In this document: one piece after another, positions 21,280-29,805 of the stretch | Numbering within the stretch: position 1 is the first letter of the stretch | Layout: every line of letters starts with the position of its first letter | Assembly (NCBI RefSeq): GCF_037389425.1 | Contig: NZ_JBBHKR010000040.1 | Location: 1-33,503 of the forward strand | DNA from: Stygiolobus sp037389425 | GTDB lineage: Archaea > Thermoproteota > Thermoprotei_A > Sulfolobales > Sulfolobaceae | Direction of reading: 5' to 3' | DNA: 33,503 nucleotides | Translations under genes and position numbers: made by a program | Notes under the pieces: model-generated | Told to the model about the DNA's origin: nothing | Database searches by the model: none | What the model saw: only the letters and a program-made list of their open reading frames with translations

Positions 21280-23469
21280 GTGTACGTTGGACAAAGAGTA
21301 AAAAGGAAAGAAGACTTGAAGTTAATAACTGGGACCGGAAGATACGTTGACGACATACAATTAAACGGCATGCTCTACGTAGCTGTTTTAAGAAGCACAG
21401 TACCTCACGCAAAACTGAAGAATGTAGATTATCAAGAGGCATTAAAGCTACCTGGGGTAATGAAAGTTATTACCGGGCTGAATCTACAAGTAGATAACAG
21501 GCCCAGAAATTTCCCTATGGCTAAGGACGAAATTCTCTTCGTGGGGCAGCCAATAGCTGCCGTTATTGCAACAGATAGATACGCGGCGTATGACGCTCTT
21601 GAAGCAATTACTTACGAATATGAGGAATTACCTGCTGTCGTAGACCCTGAAGAAGCAATGAAAAATGAAGTGAAAGCCGTTGAAGGTAGGGATAACATTG
21701 CTTATAAGAAGACATACAAAGGAGGAGACCCAGAAAAGGCTTACGAGCAAAGCCAAGTTAAGATCGAGGAAAAAATTTACATATCCAGAGTTTATCCCGC
21801 AGCAATGGAGCCCAGAGGATTAGTAGTTGATTATCAGCAGGATAGACTAACTGTCTATGCCTCAACACAATCACCCCACTTCATGAGGTCGTACTTACTA
21901 GCCTCTTTTTCAAGTATGATTAAGGACATTAGAGTAATTCAGGCTGATGTAGGAGGAGCTTTCGGATCGAAGTTATTCCCGTATCCAGAAGATTATATTG
22001 CTGTCTATGCCTCACTAATTACGAGAAAGCCCGTAAAGCTAGTCCTTACCAGAAGTGAGGACGTTTTGTCAACTTATCACGCAAGAGGGCAGATACATAA
22101 AGTTAAGGTAGGGGCAAACAAAGACGGTAGAATTAACACGGTTATTGATGATGTAATAATTGATTTAGGTGCCGCATGGCACGGTACTTATTTGGCAGAT
22201 ATTGCTGCGACGTTAGTAACCGGTCCTTATGACATTAAAAATGCTCTAGCCAACGTATATGGAGTACTGACGAATAAAGTACCTCTAGACCAGTATAGAG
22301 GTGCTGGTAGACCTGAGGCAGCCTTTGTATATGAGAGAATAATAGATATATTGTCTGATGAGCTCGGATTAGACCCTATAGAGATCAGGAAGAAAAACGT
22401 TATCCAGTCAACCCCTTATAATAACCCCTTCGGACTGAAATACGACAATGGTAACTATATGAACTTGATATTAAAGGCGGAGAGGTTCTACAGAGAGATG
22501 GAACAAGAGGCGGAAAAATTACGAAAAGAAGGTAAAAGAGTAGGGGTAGGTCTATCTTTCTACGTCGAGCAGAATAATTTTGGTCCTTGGGAAAGTGCGT
22601 CCGTTAGACTATTAGCTGACGGTAAAGTGGAGGTAATAATTGGGGCCGCTCCCCATGGACAAGGAACCGCTACTGGTATAGCTCAGATAGTAGCCGATGA
22701 ACTTCAAATAAGTATAGATGACGTGGAAGTTGTTTGGGGCGATACTGACAAGATCTCCAACGCTTTCGGAACTTACGGTAGCAGGAGTTTAACTTTAGCA
22801 GGTAATGCTGCATTGCTAGCAGCTAGGAGGCTGAAAGATAACATAATGAAGTTAGCAGCGTCTTTTCTTAAGAGTGATATCGAAGAATTACAATACAAAG
22901 ACGGCAAGGTATATAATCCTAAGTCCGGCAAGGAAATGACCCTGAAAGAAATAGCCAGAAAAGCAACGGCAAACTTAGGCGGAGTCTGGAGGTATAAGGC
23001 GGAGCCAACGCTGGAAGTTACTGCTTCTTTCGGTTTAGACAATTATACTTTCCCATACGGTAGTCATATTGCAATGGTTGAGGTAGATGAAACCGGTAAA
23101 GTTAAAGTGTTAAATTACATTGCCCTCGACGATATAGGTTTAGTAGTAAATCCGATGTTAGCTGAGGGACAAGTACACGGGGGAGTTATTCAGGGATTCG
23201 GGGAGGCTCTCTTGGAGGAAATAGTATATAATAAGGACGGTAATCCGTTGACTACTAACTTTTCAGAATATGCTATACCAAGTTCAGTTGAGTCCTTTAA
23301 TATGAAGTGGATATACTCAGAGGAAGGTAAGTCTAATGCTCCGCTCCCCGCAAAGGGAATAGGTGAAGGCGCTACTATAGGTGCACCCCCAGCAATAATT
23401 AGAGCGTTAGAAAAAGCTGTCGGTAAGAAATTTACAAAAATTCCAGTCAGAATGGAAGAATTGATTTAG
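21280..23469 (+). CDS. Xanthine dehydrogenase-family molybdenum hydroxylase, large subunit
   Basis: A 729-residue molybdopterin subunit (CoxL/CutA-like) that hydroxylates an aldehyde or N-heterocycle using water. The N-terminal domain starts VGQRVKRKEDLKLITGTGRY, as usual. Cofactor motifs are ADVGGAFGSK, QYRGAGRPEAAF (the form-II type signature, not the AYRCSFR loop of true CO dehydrogenase) and APHGQGTATG. The catalytic glutamate is Glu696 in GIGEGATIGAPPA. Related Sulfolobus enzymes include glyceraldehyde oxidoreductase CutABC. The medium (FAD) and small (2x[2Fe-2S]) subunits are not encoded nearby, which is unusual, so partners must be elsewhere. The start is a GTG at 21280, supported by the TATA region and the typical N-terminus. 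It lies divergent to the APC permease. Confidence 0.92.
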   Translation: MYVGQRVKRKEDLKLITGTGRYVDDIQLNGMLYVAVLRSTVPHAKLKNVDYQEALKLPGVMKVITGLNLQVDNRPRNFPMAKDEILFVGQPIAAVIATDRYAAYDALEAITYEYEELPAVVDPEEAMKNEVKAVEGRDNIAYKKTYKGGDPEKAYEQSQVKIEEKIYISRVYPAAMEPRGLVVDYQQDRLTVYASTQSPHFMRSYLLASFSSMIKDIRVIQADVGGAFGSKLFPYPEDYIAVYASLITRKPVKLVLTRSEDVLSTYHARGQIHKVKVGANKDGRINTVIDDVIIDLGAAWHGTYLADIAATLVTGPYDIKNALANVYGVLTNKVPLDQYRGAGRPEAAFVYERIIDILSDELGLDPIEIRKKNVIQSTPYNNPFGLKYDNGNYMNLILKAERFYREMEQEAEKLRKEGKRVGVGLSFYVEQNNFGPWESASVRLLADGKVEVIIGAAPHGQGTATGIAQIVADELQISIDDVEVVWGDTDKISNAFGTYGSRSLTLAGNAALLAARRLKDNIMKLAASFLKSDIEELQYKDGKVYNPKSGKEMTLKEIARKATANLGGVWRYKAEPTLEVTASFGLDNYTFPYGSHIAMVEVDETGKVKVLNYIALDDIGLVVNPMLAEGQVHGGVIQGFGEALLEEIVYNKDGNPLTTNFSEYAIPSSVESFNMKWIYSEEGKSNAPLPAKGIGEGATIGAPPAIIRALEKAVGKKFTKIPVRMEELI

Positions 23470-23504
23470 TTTTTAAGATTTTTAATAAAAAAACTTTCTT
23501 ACAA

Positions 23505-23512
23505 AAGTATTT
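23505..23512 (+). promoter_or_regulatory. TATA box of the SQR gene
   Basis: AGTATTTA lies at -33 to -26 of the ATG at 23538, supporting a leaderless start there. It follows a T-rich stretch (23468-23485) likely to terminate the preceding gene. Confidence 0.55.
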
Positions 23513-23537
23513 AACCCACGGTTTCACATTGTTAATT

Positions 23538-24767
23538 ATGCCAAAAGTCCTTGTGTTAGGAGCTAGATTTGGTGGGTTAACAGCTGCATACACATTAAAG
23601 AGATTAGTAGGTAAAGCGGCTGATATAAAAGTGATTAATAAAAGCAGGTTTAGCTACTTTAGACCTGCGTTACCTCACGTATCAGTAAATTATATGGATG
23701 TCGAACAATTAAAGATTGACCTAGCTCAAGCACTACCTGAGAAAGGTATTCAGTTCCAAGAGGGAACAGTAACTAAGATAGATGCAAAGAGTAACAAAGT
23801 TATTTATAAAACTCCATCTGGAGCTGAAACAGAAGAGGAATATGACTACGTTATAGTTGCATTAGGTGCTCACTTAGCTACAGACTTGGTTAAGGGTTGG
23901 GACAAATACGGATACAGCGTTTGTGAACCGGAATATGCTGTAAAGCTTAGAGATAAATTACTAACCTTTGAAGGAGGAAATATTGCAATTGGTTCCGGTT
24001 TCTTCTATCAGGGCCACAACCCAGCTCCTAACGTTCCTAAGAATTACGTGCCTAATGCAGATGCAGCATGTGAAGGGCCAGTTTTCGAAATGTCATTAAT
24101 GCTATCGGGATATCTAAAGAAAAGAGGAGTATGGAACAAGACAAAGATCACAGTTTTCTCACCGGGCGAGTACTTATCAGACCTATCACCAAATTCAAGA
24201 AAAGCTGTAGCTGAGATCTACAAATCTATGGGAATCGAGCTAGTTCATAACTTTAAGATAAAGGAGATAAAAGAGCATGAAATAGTAAGCGAGGATGGTA
24301 AGACCATACCCTCTGACTTAACCATATTAATTCCACCATACGTCGGAAATCCTGCGTTGAAGAACTCCACACCCGATCTGATTGACGATGGAGGATTTAT
24401 TCCAACCGATTTAAATATGGTATCCATAAAGTATGATAATGTATATGCAGTAGGTGATGCAAATTCTCTAACAGTTCCTAAACTGGGCTATTTAGCTGTA
24501 CAGACGGGAAGAATTGCTGCACAGCATCTGGCTAATAGATTAGGAGTTAGCGTAAAAGTAGACAAATACTATCCTACTATAGTTTGTGTAGCTGATAATC
24601 CATATGAGAACTTTGCTATAGCTGTAAAAGATGATACTTGGTATGGCGGCCAAGTCTCAGAAGCAATACCTTCACCTGCAAACCATTTAAAGAAGGAGTT
24701 ATTCACAAAGTACTTCATGTGGACTAAAGGAGATATGGCTCTAGAGAAGTTCTTAGCGAGCTGGTGA
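23538..24767 (+). CDS. sqr: Sulfide:quinone oxidoreductase (Acidianus type)
   Basis: A 409-residue membrane-associated FAD enzyme that oxidises sulfide and reduces the membrane quinone. The three cysteines essential in the Acidianus ambivalens enzyme fall at the same positions here, Cys129 (YSVCEPE), Cys178 (DAACEGP) and Cys350 (TIVCVAD), and the length is also the same. The N-terminal dinucleotide fold is VLVLGARFGG (4-13), and the second FAD motif is VYAVGDANS (302-310). The C-terminal region should be amphipathic for membrane attachment. I chose the ATG at 23538 over the longer reading from 23529 because of the TATA box and the Rossmann start. The stop overlaps the DUF1641 start, so both are cotranscribed in sulfur energy metabolism. 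Confidence 0.93.
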   Translation: MPKVLVLGARFGGLTAAYTLKRLVGKAADIKVINKSRFSYFRPALPHVSVNYMDVEQLKIDLAQALPEKGIQFQEGTVTKIDAKSNKVIYKTPSGAETEEEYDYVIVALGAHLATDLVKGWDKYGYSVCEPEYAVKLRDKLLTFEGGNIAIGSGFFYQGHNPAPNVPKNYVPNADAACEGPVFEMSLMLSGYLKKRGVWNKTKITVFSPGEYLSDLSPNSRKAVAEIYKSMGIELVHNFKIKEIKEHEIVSEDGKTIPSDLTILIPPYVGNPALKNSTPDLIDDGGFIPTDLNMVSIKYDNVYAVGDANSLTVPKLGYLAVQTGRIAAQHLANRLGVSVKVDKYYPTIVCVADNPYENFAIAVKDDTWYGGQVSEAIPSPANHLKKELFTKYFMWTKGDMALEKFLASW

Positions 24768-25621
24768 TGATGTCCGCGGATCTCCAACTGGAATCTCTTC
24801 TTTCCGATGAGAAACTTTCATCAATTACAAAATTAGTAGATATTTTATCTACAGCCGAAAATAAGTACGGTCTTCTTTCAGCGATTCAAGGATTTTTATC
24901 AGACGAAGAGATGTTAGGAAAGGTACTATCTTCTATCATCAACGATCAGACCCTGGACTTGATGACTAAGTGGAACAATTTAATGAAGTTGGCTGATATG
25001 TTTGCTGATGAATCAACAATCGAGAATTTAAATGCTGTACTCGATTTGGTAGGAATTCTCAACAAGACCGGTATATTAGACCCGATAAAGGGACTATTAC
25101 AAGACGAAGAAACACTCGGTAAAATACTTTCAGCTATAGTTAACGACAGCACTCTTAACGTCATAAGTAATTGGGGTAACATAGTAAAGTTAATGGAGTT
25201 CGCCACTAAGGAAGACACACTTACCACCCTCAACGACGTAATAGAGTTGTATAGTAAGATCAAGAAATTAGGGTTGATAGACGTGATTAAAGGAATGCTT
25301 GACGATGAGGAGACTATAGGAAAGGTTATGTCAGGGATAGTGAATGACTTTACTTTTAACTTGATGTCTAATTGGAGCGCGATAGTGAAAGACCTATCGA
25401 AAATAGACTTAACGAACTTCAAGTATTACACGTTACTAGTTAACGAGACTGGAGAAGCATTAAAGGAGCAGAAGATAATGAAGATAGATCATTGGTGGGA
25501 CTTACTAAATATGTTTAAAGATCCAGAGGTTAGAGTGGGACTTGGAGTAGTAATAGCGATCTTAAAGCATATAGGAAGATATCACATGCAATACGTAGTA
25601 AATGGTAATCATAAACAATAA
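24767..25621 (+). CDS. DUF1641 protein with three internal repeats
   Basis: A helical, acidic protein of about 284 residues. DUF1641 proteins are commonly encoded next to sulfide:quinone oxidoreductase in Sulfolobales and other prokaryotes, and here the start overlaps the SQR stop. In the 285-residue reading (GTG at 24764), three copies of a roughly 40-residue unit with a 67-residue period are seen at about 37-76, 104-143 and 171-210, each of the form DEExxGKxxSxIxNDxTxxxxxxW. No cysteines, no membrane helices and no catalytic residues are obvious, so it may be a partner or membrane-tethering factor for SQR. ATG codons at 24767 and 24770 are both possible, preceded by GGTGA. The function is unproven. 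Confidence 0.85.
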   Translation: MMSADLQLESLLSDEKLSSITKLVDILSTAENKYGLLSAIQGFLSDEEMLGKVLSSIINDQTLDLMTKWNNLMKLADMFADESTIENLNAVLDLVGILNKTGILDPIKGLLQDEETLGKILSAIVNDSTLNVISNWGNIVKLMEFATKEDTLTTLNDVIELYSKIKKLGLIDVIKGMLDDEETIGKVMSGIVNDFTFNLMSNWSAIVKDLSKIDLTNFKYYTLLVNETGEALKEQKIMKIDHWWDLLNMFKDPEVRVGLGVVIAILKHIGRYHMQYVVNGNHKQ

Positions 25622-25631
25622 AAAAGAAAGA

Positions 25632-25642
25632 ATTTTTTTATA
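25632..25642 (+). promoter_or_regulatory. T-run that combines terminator and TATA box
   Basis: TTTTTTTATA (25633-25642) follows the DUF1641 stop by about 11 bp, as expected for an archaeal oligo-T terminator, and its TTTATA end lies at -29 to -24 of the GTG at 25666. One element seems to end one unit and promote the next. Confidence 0.45.
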
Positions 25643-25665
25643 CCTTCTTTTTAAGTTATACCTTT

Positions 25666-26190
25666 GTGAAACTCCAGACACATTACGTTTTCTCTACGGG
25701 TTTACTTACTTTTTTTGGCACTCTCTTGACTCATCACTTTTATACTTCACTCTTTTTTTCAGGAGTAGTCGCTATATTAGGTAATACGTTAATAGATAGG
25801 TTTGGTCATGAAATAAGGAGTGTTTACGGGAGGGAAATAGTCAGGAGGACTCCCCTCACTCACACTCTGCCGAGGAGTGCGGTTTGGGGTTTTATTCCGG
25901 CATTAGTACTAACACTACTTTACTATTATGTGTATAACTATCTGAGCAAAGAACTGGTGTTTTTAACTCTAGTTAGTTTGTTGAACGGACCATCACACAT
26001 GTTATTGGACGTGTTTACTGAAAGAGGAATATACGTAAAGAGGAACGGGAAGTGGAAAAGATTTGCACTAGCCCACTTCTCTTACGATAACCCTGCAGTA
26101 AACGGGATGGCAATTCTGTTTGGAATACTGATGTTATTTACTTCCTACTACATAGGAGGTTATAATCACTACTACTATTATCATTATTAA
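25666..26190 (+). CDS. DUF1286-like integral membrane protein
   Basis: A 174-residue membrane protein with four to five transmembrane helices, a cytosolic-looking loop and conserved polar motifs: LIDRFGHE (about 43-50), RRTPLTHTLPRSAVWG (about 60-75) and SHMLLDVFTERGIYVKRNGKWKRF (about 107-130, only partly quoted). These match the DUF1286 family, found in Sulfolobales chromosomes and conjugative plasmids; the His/Asp spacing (THTLPRS, HMLLD) recalls metal-dependent membrane hydrolases of the YdjM/LexA-induced type, but that is an inference. The C-terminus ends in a run of His and Tyr (YNHYYYYHY). The GTG start at 25666 fits the TATA box. It may have moved with mobile DNA. Confidence 0.75.
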   Translation: MKLQTHYVFSTGLLTFFGTLLTHHFYTSLFFSGVVAILGNTLIDRFGHEIRSVYGREIVRRTPLTHTLPRSAVWGFIPALVLTLLYYYVYNYLSKELVFLTLVSLLNGPSHMLLDVFTERGIYVKRNGKWKRFALAHFSYDNPAVNGMAILFGILMLFTSYYIGGYNHYYYYHY

Positions 26191-26221
26191 TAGAGAACTC
26201 AGCTTAAAGGAATTACTTCAT

Positions 26222-26240
26222 CGTTCCGCTACGGTCGCTC
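26222..26240. other. GC-rich hairpin block in AT-rich spacer
   Basis: The 19-bp block around CCG-CTA-CGG (26226-26234) is markedly GC-rich compared with its surroundings and could fold into a small hairpin. Such blocks occur at subterminal positions of IS200/IS605-type elements, but no transposase or second end is present. I cannot tell whether it is a mobile-element scar or chance. Confidence 0.25.
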
Positions 26241-26318
26241 TCATCATTCTCTCTTCATTTTGTGATCAAGTATTTAAGGTCTTACACCTAAATACATATT
26301 TTAGTCTTTCTCGATAAG

Positions 26319-27920
26319 GTGATAGAATTGTCACTTTGGTATAACATTAAGGACTCTGATGTTTATCTTCATAAGGGAATTACATACTATAGTCAAGGGT
26401 TGTACGACGATGCCCTTGGAATGTTCGAGATGGCGTTGAAAGTAGATCCAGTAAACGTGGAAGCCCTTAACTACAAAGGTCTATCTTTGATAGGTCTCAG
26501 CAGATACGATGAGGCTCAGAAAGTGTTCGAGGACGCGATTAAGCTCGACCCCCACAACTTGGTTGCCCATCTGGGTTTAGGAGTGGTTTACCTAAATAAG
26601 GGTAAGTACGACGAGGCTCTCAAGGAGCTGAATAAGGTCTCTAGAAAGAACCCTAACTCCATTGAGGTACATAACCTCAAAGGGCAAGTATACTACAAGA
26701 TGGGAAAGTATGAGGCAGCAATAAGGCAATATAATGAAGCTTTAAAGCTCGACCCTAAGAACGCCGCTATTCATTACAATAAGGGCTTAGTGTACTTCGC
26801 AATGGGTAATTATAAAAAAGCTATAGAGGAGTTCGATATAGCTGTTACCTTAGAGCCGACTCTCTTCGAAGCGATCAGGAAGCTCGAAGAGGCTAAACAG
26901 AAATTGTTACAACAACCTACAAGACCGAGGCAACAGAAGGCTAAAAGGCAGGCTAACGACATTGATTACAGTAAGTGGGTAGGTAGGAAAATTTACGGTT
27001 ATAAGGTAGAGGGTATTCTGGGGGAGGGAGGGTTCGGCGTAGTTTTTCTTGTCAGTTATGGTGGGAAGTACTATGCAATGAAAATAAGAAAAATCTCGTA
27101 TTCCCAAACTACACCAAACGACTTAACACAAATAGCCTTAGACGTATTCCAGGATCTTCAGACGGAGTCCGCTAATCTAATTAACTTATCAAAGAAGTCA
27201 CCACACCTCGTAGAGATATTTGCTATCTACATAGACTCCAATAAGTTAAGGAACGTTGTTCAAGGCAATTTAAGGGAGTATACTCAGAGCCCCCCAGCAA
27301 TAGTGATGGAATACATGGAAGGAGGTGACATTAGGGCGGTTGTAAATGACCGTACGGTATATTCTTCCTTGTGGTATAAAGTAGTCGCGTTAATAGGCTA
27401 TCAGATAGCAAGTGCCTTAGAAGTCGTCCACAAAGAAGGTTATGTACACCTAGACGTTAAACCGGAGAACTTCTTCTTGAGCAAGAAGATAAACTTTACG
27501 ACCACTCAAGATATCCTTAACCAGTTTATAAACGGTAGTGTAATCGTAAAGTTGGGTGATTTAGGGGCGGCTAAAAAGATAGGGCAGAGGGTGACGGAGA
27601 TTTCCCCCTTATACGCTCCTCCAGAACAATTCAACGTTAATTCGCTTGCAGACCCAAAGATGGACGTATTCTCCTTAGGAGCATCCTTATACTCTCTATA
27701 CAAAGGAGTTCACGGTTTTAACCCTCCAGAGATAGCCAACTCAAGCTATCCCGATGTGGTAAGCAAATACTACAATTACTTCAATGGGTTAGTGAACGAT
27801 TGCAATATGAGGGGTCAAAACTGTAATGCTTTAGAGAGGGTCTTATTATGGTTGGTTCATCCAGACCCGAGGCAAAGACCGAACATGACTACCGTGAAGG
27901 AATGGTTAAGCAGAGTTTAA
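26319..27920 (+). CDS. TPR-repeat Ser/Thr protein kinase
   Basis: A 533-residue protein. Residues 14-183 contain five tetratricopeptide repeats in register (each ending in a DPxN-type turn, for example KVDPVN, KLDPHN, KLDPKN). A basic linker leads to a eukaryotic-type kinase domain from about 225: glycine loop GEGGFG (235-240), ATP lysine Lys255 (YAMKI), catalytic loop HLDVKPEN (377-384, Asp379) and the metal-binding motif DLG at 414-416 in place of DFG. The activation segment ends APPEQF. All core catalytic residues are present, so it is likely active; archaeal kinases of this type phosphorylate proteins involved in motility and stress. No membrane helix is seen. The start is GTG 26319 or TTG 26328; a TATA-like element at 26296-26303 and the RBS-like AAGGTGAT favour the latter. 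Confidence 0.93.
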   Translation: MIELSLWYNIKDSDVYLHKGITYYSQGLYDDALGMFEMALKVDPVNVEALNYKGLSLIGLSRYDEAQKVFEDAIKLDPHNLVAHLGLGVVYLNKGKYDEALKELNKVSRKNPNSIEVHNLKGQVYYKMGKYEAAIRQYNEALKLDPKNAAIHYNKGLVYFAMGNYKKAIEEFDIAVTLEPTLFEAIRKLEEAKQKLLQQPTRPRQQKAKRQANDIDYSKWVGRKIYGYKVEGILGEGGFGVVFLVSYGGKYYAMKIRKISYSQTTPNDLTQIALDVFQDLQTESANLINLSKKSPHLVEIFAIYIDSNKLRNVVQGNLREYTQSPPAIVMEYMEGGDIRAVVNDRTVYSSLWYKVVALIGYQIASALEVVHKEGYVHLDVKPENFFLSKKINFTTTQDILNQFINGSVIVKLGDLGAAKKIGQRVTEISPLYAPPEQFNVNSLADPKMDVFSLGASLYSLYKGVHGFNPPEIANSSYPDVVSKYYNYFNGLVNDCNMRGQNCNALERVLLWLVHPDPRQRPNMTTVKEWLSRV

Positions 27921-27926
27921 CGGTAA

Positions 27927-27936
27927 TTTTTTAAAC
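27927..27936 (+). promoter_or_regulatory. TATA box of the molybdoenzyme gene
   Basis: TTTTTTAAAC is centred about 26 bp before the ATG at 27957, indicating a leaderless transcript starting 36 bp after the kinase stop. Confidence 0.5.
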
Positions 27937-27956
27937 TTACTCCCACAGTTGTCCTC

Positions 27957-29705
27957 ATGGTAATAGCGTGTACTAGAGACTGTTATGACACTTGTGTTTT
28001 CTCTGGTGAAAATTATAAACCCCTTAACATTTTTCCCGTAAACGGTTTTACATGTTCAAGGGGTAGGACAGACCTAAAGAGAAACGAAATCAATAGGGTC
28101 TTACATCCTCTAATTGAAGGTAGGGAGGTGGAGTTGAAAGAGGCAGTGAGGAAAGTTGCGGAGATTGTAAAGAACACTCCGAAAGATAAAATACTCCACG
28201 TAGACTACGACGGAAATCAGGGTTTGTTGACTTGGTACTTCCCGGCTAGGCTGTGGAATGCTTTAGGTACACTATCAACCGATTACTCAATATGCTCTAG
28301 AGAAGGTCATGAAGCGATAAAGCTTCATTATGGTTCTTCACTAGGTGCACTACCTGAGGACTTCGAAAAGTTCGACTCTGTCGTGTTCTGGGGAAGTGAA
28401 GCGGTTTTCTCATTTATTCATGGATGGGCTTTGGTGAGGAATAAGTTTAAGGTTGCTATAGACGTTAGGTTAAGTGAAACAGCGAAAAGAAGTGACAAGA
28501 GATATGTGATAAAGCCTTCTAGTGATTCTTTCTTAGCAGTAGGTATACTGAAACATCTCATGAACTATTTGAATTCACTAAACCCTCTGTTAGACGATCC
28601 TGAAAAGTTAAGATGGTATGTTGACAACTATACGTGGGCTGAAATCGAAGAAACAACTGGATTGAGCAGAGTTGAAATCGAGGAAATAGCTGAGATTTAT
28701 ATAGAAAAAAGACCGCTTACCATAATCGGTTTTGCCCTCGGAAGGGCATATCATGGTGGTTACGCTATAGCTCTCATTTCGTTAATCCCAGCACTTCTCG
28801 GAATACCTTACGGTTTTTACTATTCAAACAGTCAAGGCTTGGGAATCGACTTTGACTATTTGAGGGGTCTGCACTATTCTAGACCGGGGAATATAGTGCC
28901 AATGGCTAAGGTAGGAGATTATGTAGAGGAGGGAAAGATAGAGGTTTTGTATGTTTGGAACTCCAATCCGTTACACTCACTGCCTAAGAGTCATAAGATT
29001 CTTAAAGCCGTAAAGGAAGGGAGGGTTAAGCTTATCGTACACGATCCCTTTTTGAGCGATACAGCAAAAGTAGCCGATATAGTTATCCCAGCGCCCACGT
29101 TCCTGGAAAAGCATGATGTAGTATATAGTTATTGGCATAACTTGCTGGTTTATAACGAACCGATAAGACCCGCGAAAGGTATCGACGAAATTAGGTTAAT
29201 GAGGATGATAGCAAAAGAACTCAGTATTTCTCATCCCCTCATAGAGGAGGACGAGTGGAGTGCTTTGAACTACGCGCTCAGGAATACTGGTGTAACAGTG
29301 GATAGGTTGAAGAGGGAAAAGATAGTGAAAGTCGAGGTCAAAAGGGAGGTAAAGAAAGTCAAGGTCGAACCATTACCGGAGCTTGTTAGACCACCTGAAG
29401 GTTATTATTTAGTCTTCTCCTCCCACCCCAACTACACAAACAGTCAATTTAAAGAGGTTTATGGGGGTAGAGAACTTGAAGTCTATAACTGCTGTTATGA
29501 AGGTTACGGAATACTTGAGGGAAACGACATGAAGGTCGAGGTTAAAATGTTGAAAGACGAGAGTTTACCCAAAGGTATTCTATTTACCTACAAGTCCTTT
29601 TTAGTCTCCGACAAGGCGTTGTTAAACGCTATAGTCCCCGCTGATATGAACGATTATGGAGGAACGCCGGTATTAAATGGAAAAGTGAGGCTAATAATGA
29701 AATAA
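27957..29705 (+). CDS. Molybdopterin oxidoreductase (DMSO-reductase superfamily)
   Basis: A 582-residue member of the superfamily of formate dehydrogenases and related molybdo/tungsto-enzymes. An N-terminal [4Fe-4S] motif is seen at Cys5, Cys9, Cys13 and Cys33 (CTRDCYDTC, then TCSRG), with Cx3Cx3C rather than the more common CxxCx3C spacing. NRVLHPL (about 46-52) follows, as usual. The pattern TDYSICSREG (108-117) is where the Mo ligand normally lies, with Cys113 or Ser112 as candidates. The C-terminal region (about 475-582) is a short molydopterin-dinucleotide-binding domain. The protein is shorter than FdhF-type enzymes. No electron-transfer subunits or TAT signal are present, so it is probably cytosolic; the substrate is unknown. 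Confidence 0.88.
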   Translation: MVIACTRDCYDTCVFSGENYKPLNIFPVNGFTCSRGRTDLKRNEINRVLHPLIEGREVELKEAVRKVAEIVKNTPKDKILHVDYDGNQGLLTWYFPARLWNALGTLSTDYSICSREGHEAIKLHYGSSLGALPEDFEKFDSVVFWGSEAVFSFIHGWALVRNKFKVAIDVRLSETAKRSDKRYVIKPSSDSFLAVGILKHLMNYLNSLNPLLDDPEKLRWYVDNYTWAEIEETTGLSRVEIEEIAEIYIEKRPLTIIGFALGRAYHGGYAIALISLIPALLGIPYGFYYSNSQGLGIDFDYLRGLHYSRPGNIVPMAKVGDYVEEGKIEVLYVWNSNPLHSLPKSHKILKAVKEGRVKLIVHDPFLSDTAKVADIVIPAPTFLEKHDVVYSYWHNLLVYNEPIRPAKGIDEIRLMRMIAKELSISHPLIEEDEWSALNYALRNTGVTVDRLKREKIVKVEVKREVKKVKVEPLPELVRPPEGYYLVFSSHPNYTNSQFKEVYGGRELEVYNCCYEGYGILEGNDMKVEVKMLKDESLPKGILFTYKSFLVSDKALLNAIVPADMNDYGGTPVLNGKVRLIMK

Positions 29706-29762
29706 ATTGTAACGTGTTACTAATGCTATTTGGATTAAATGTAATACCTCATATGTAACGAA

Positions 29763-29776
29763 AATATTAATAAAAG
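29763..29776 (+). promoter_or_regulatory. Promoter and leader of the Sul7d gene
   Basis: AATATTAATAAAAG at 29763-29776 is a strong TATA region centred about 38 bp before the ATG at 29806, predicting a leader of about 12 nt that contains GAGG (29791-29794), a Shine-Dalgarno-like site. Most other genes here look leaderless, so this one may be translated by the SD route, fitting high expression. Confidence 0.5.
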
Positions 29777-29805
29777 ACAATCTACATAGAGAGGATCGAG
29801 AAAAA

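Noticed and set aside
21280..23469. Carbon monoxide dehydrogenase (coxL)
   Set aside because: The active-site loop is QYRGAGRPEA rather than the AYRCSFR loop of form I CO dehydrogenase, and the other two subunits are absent.
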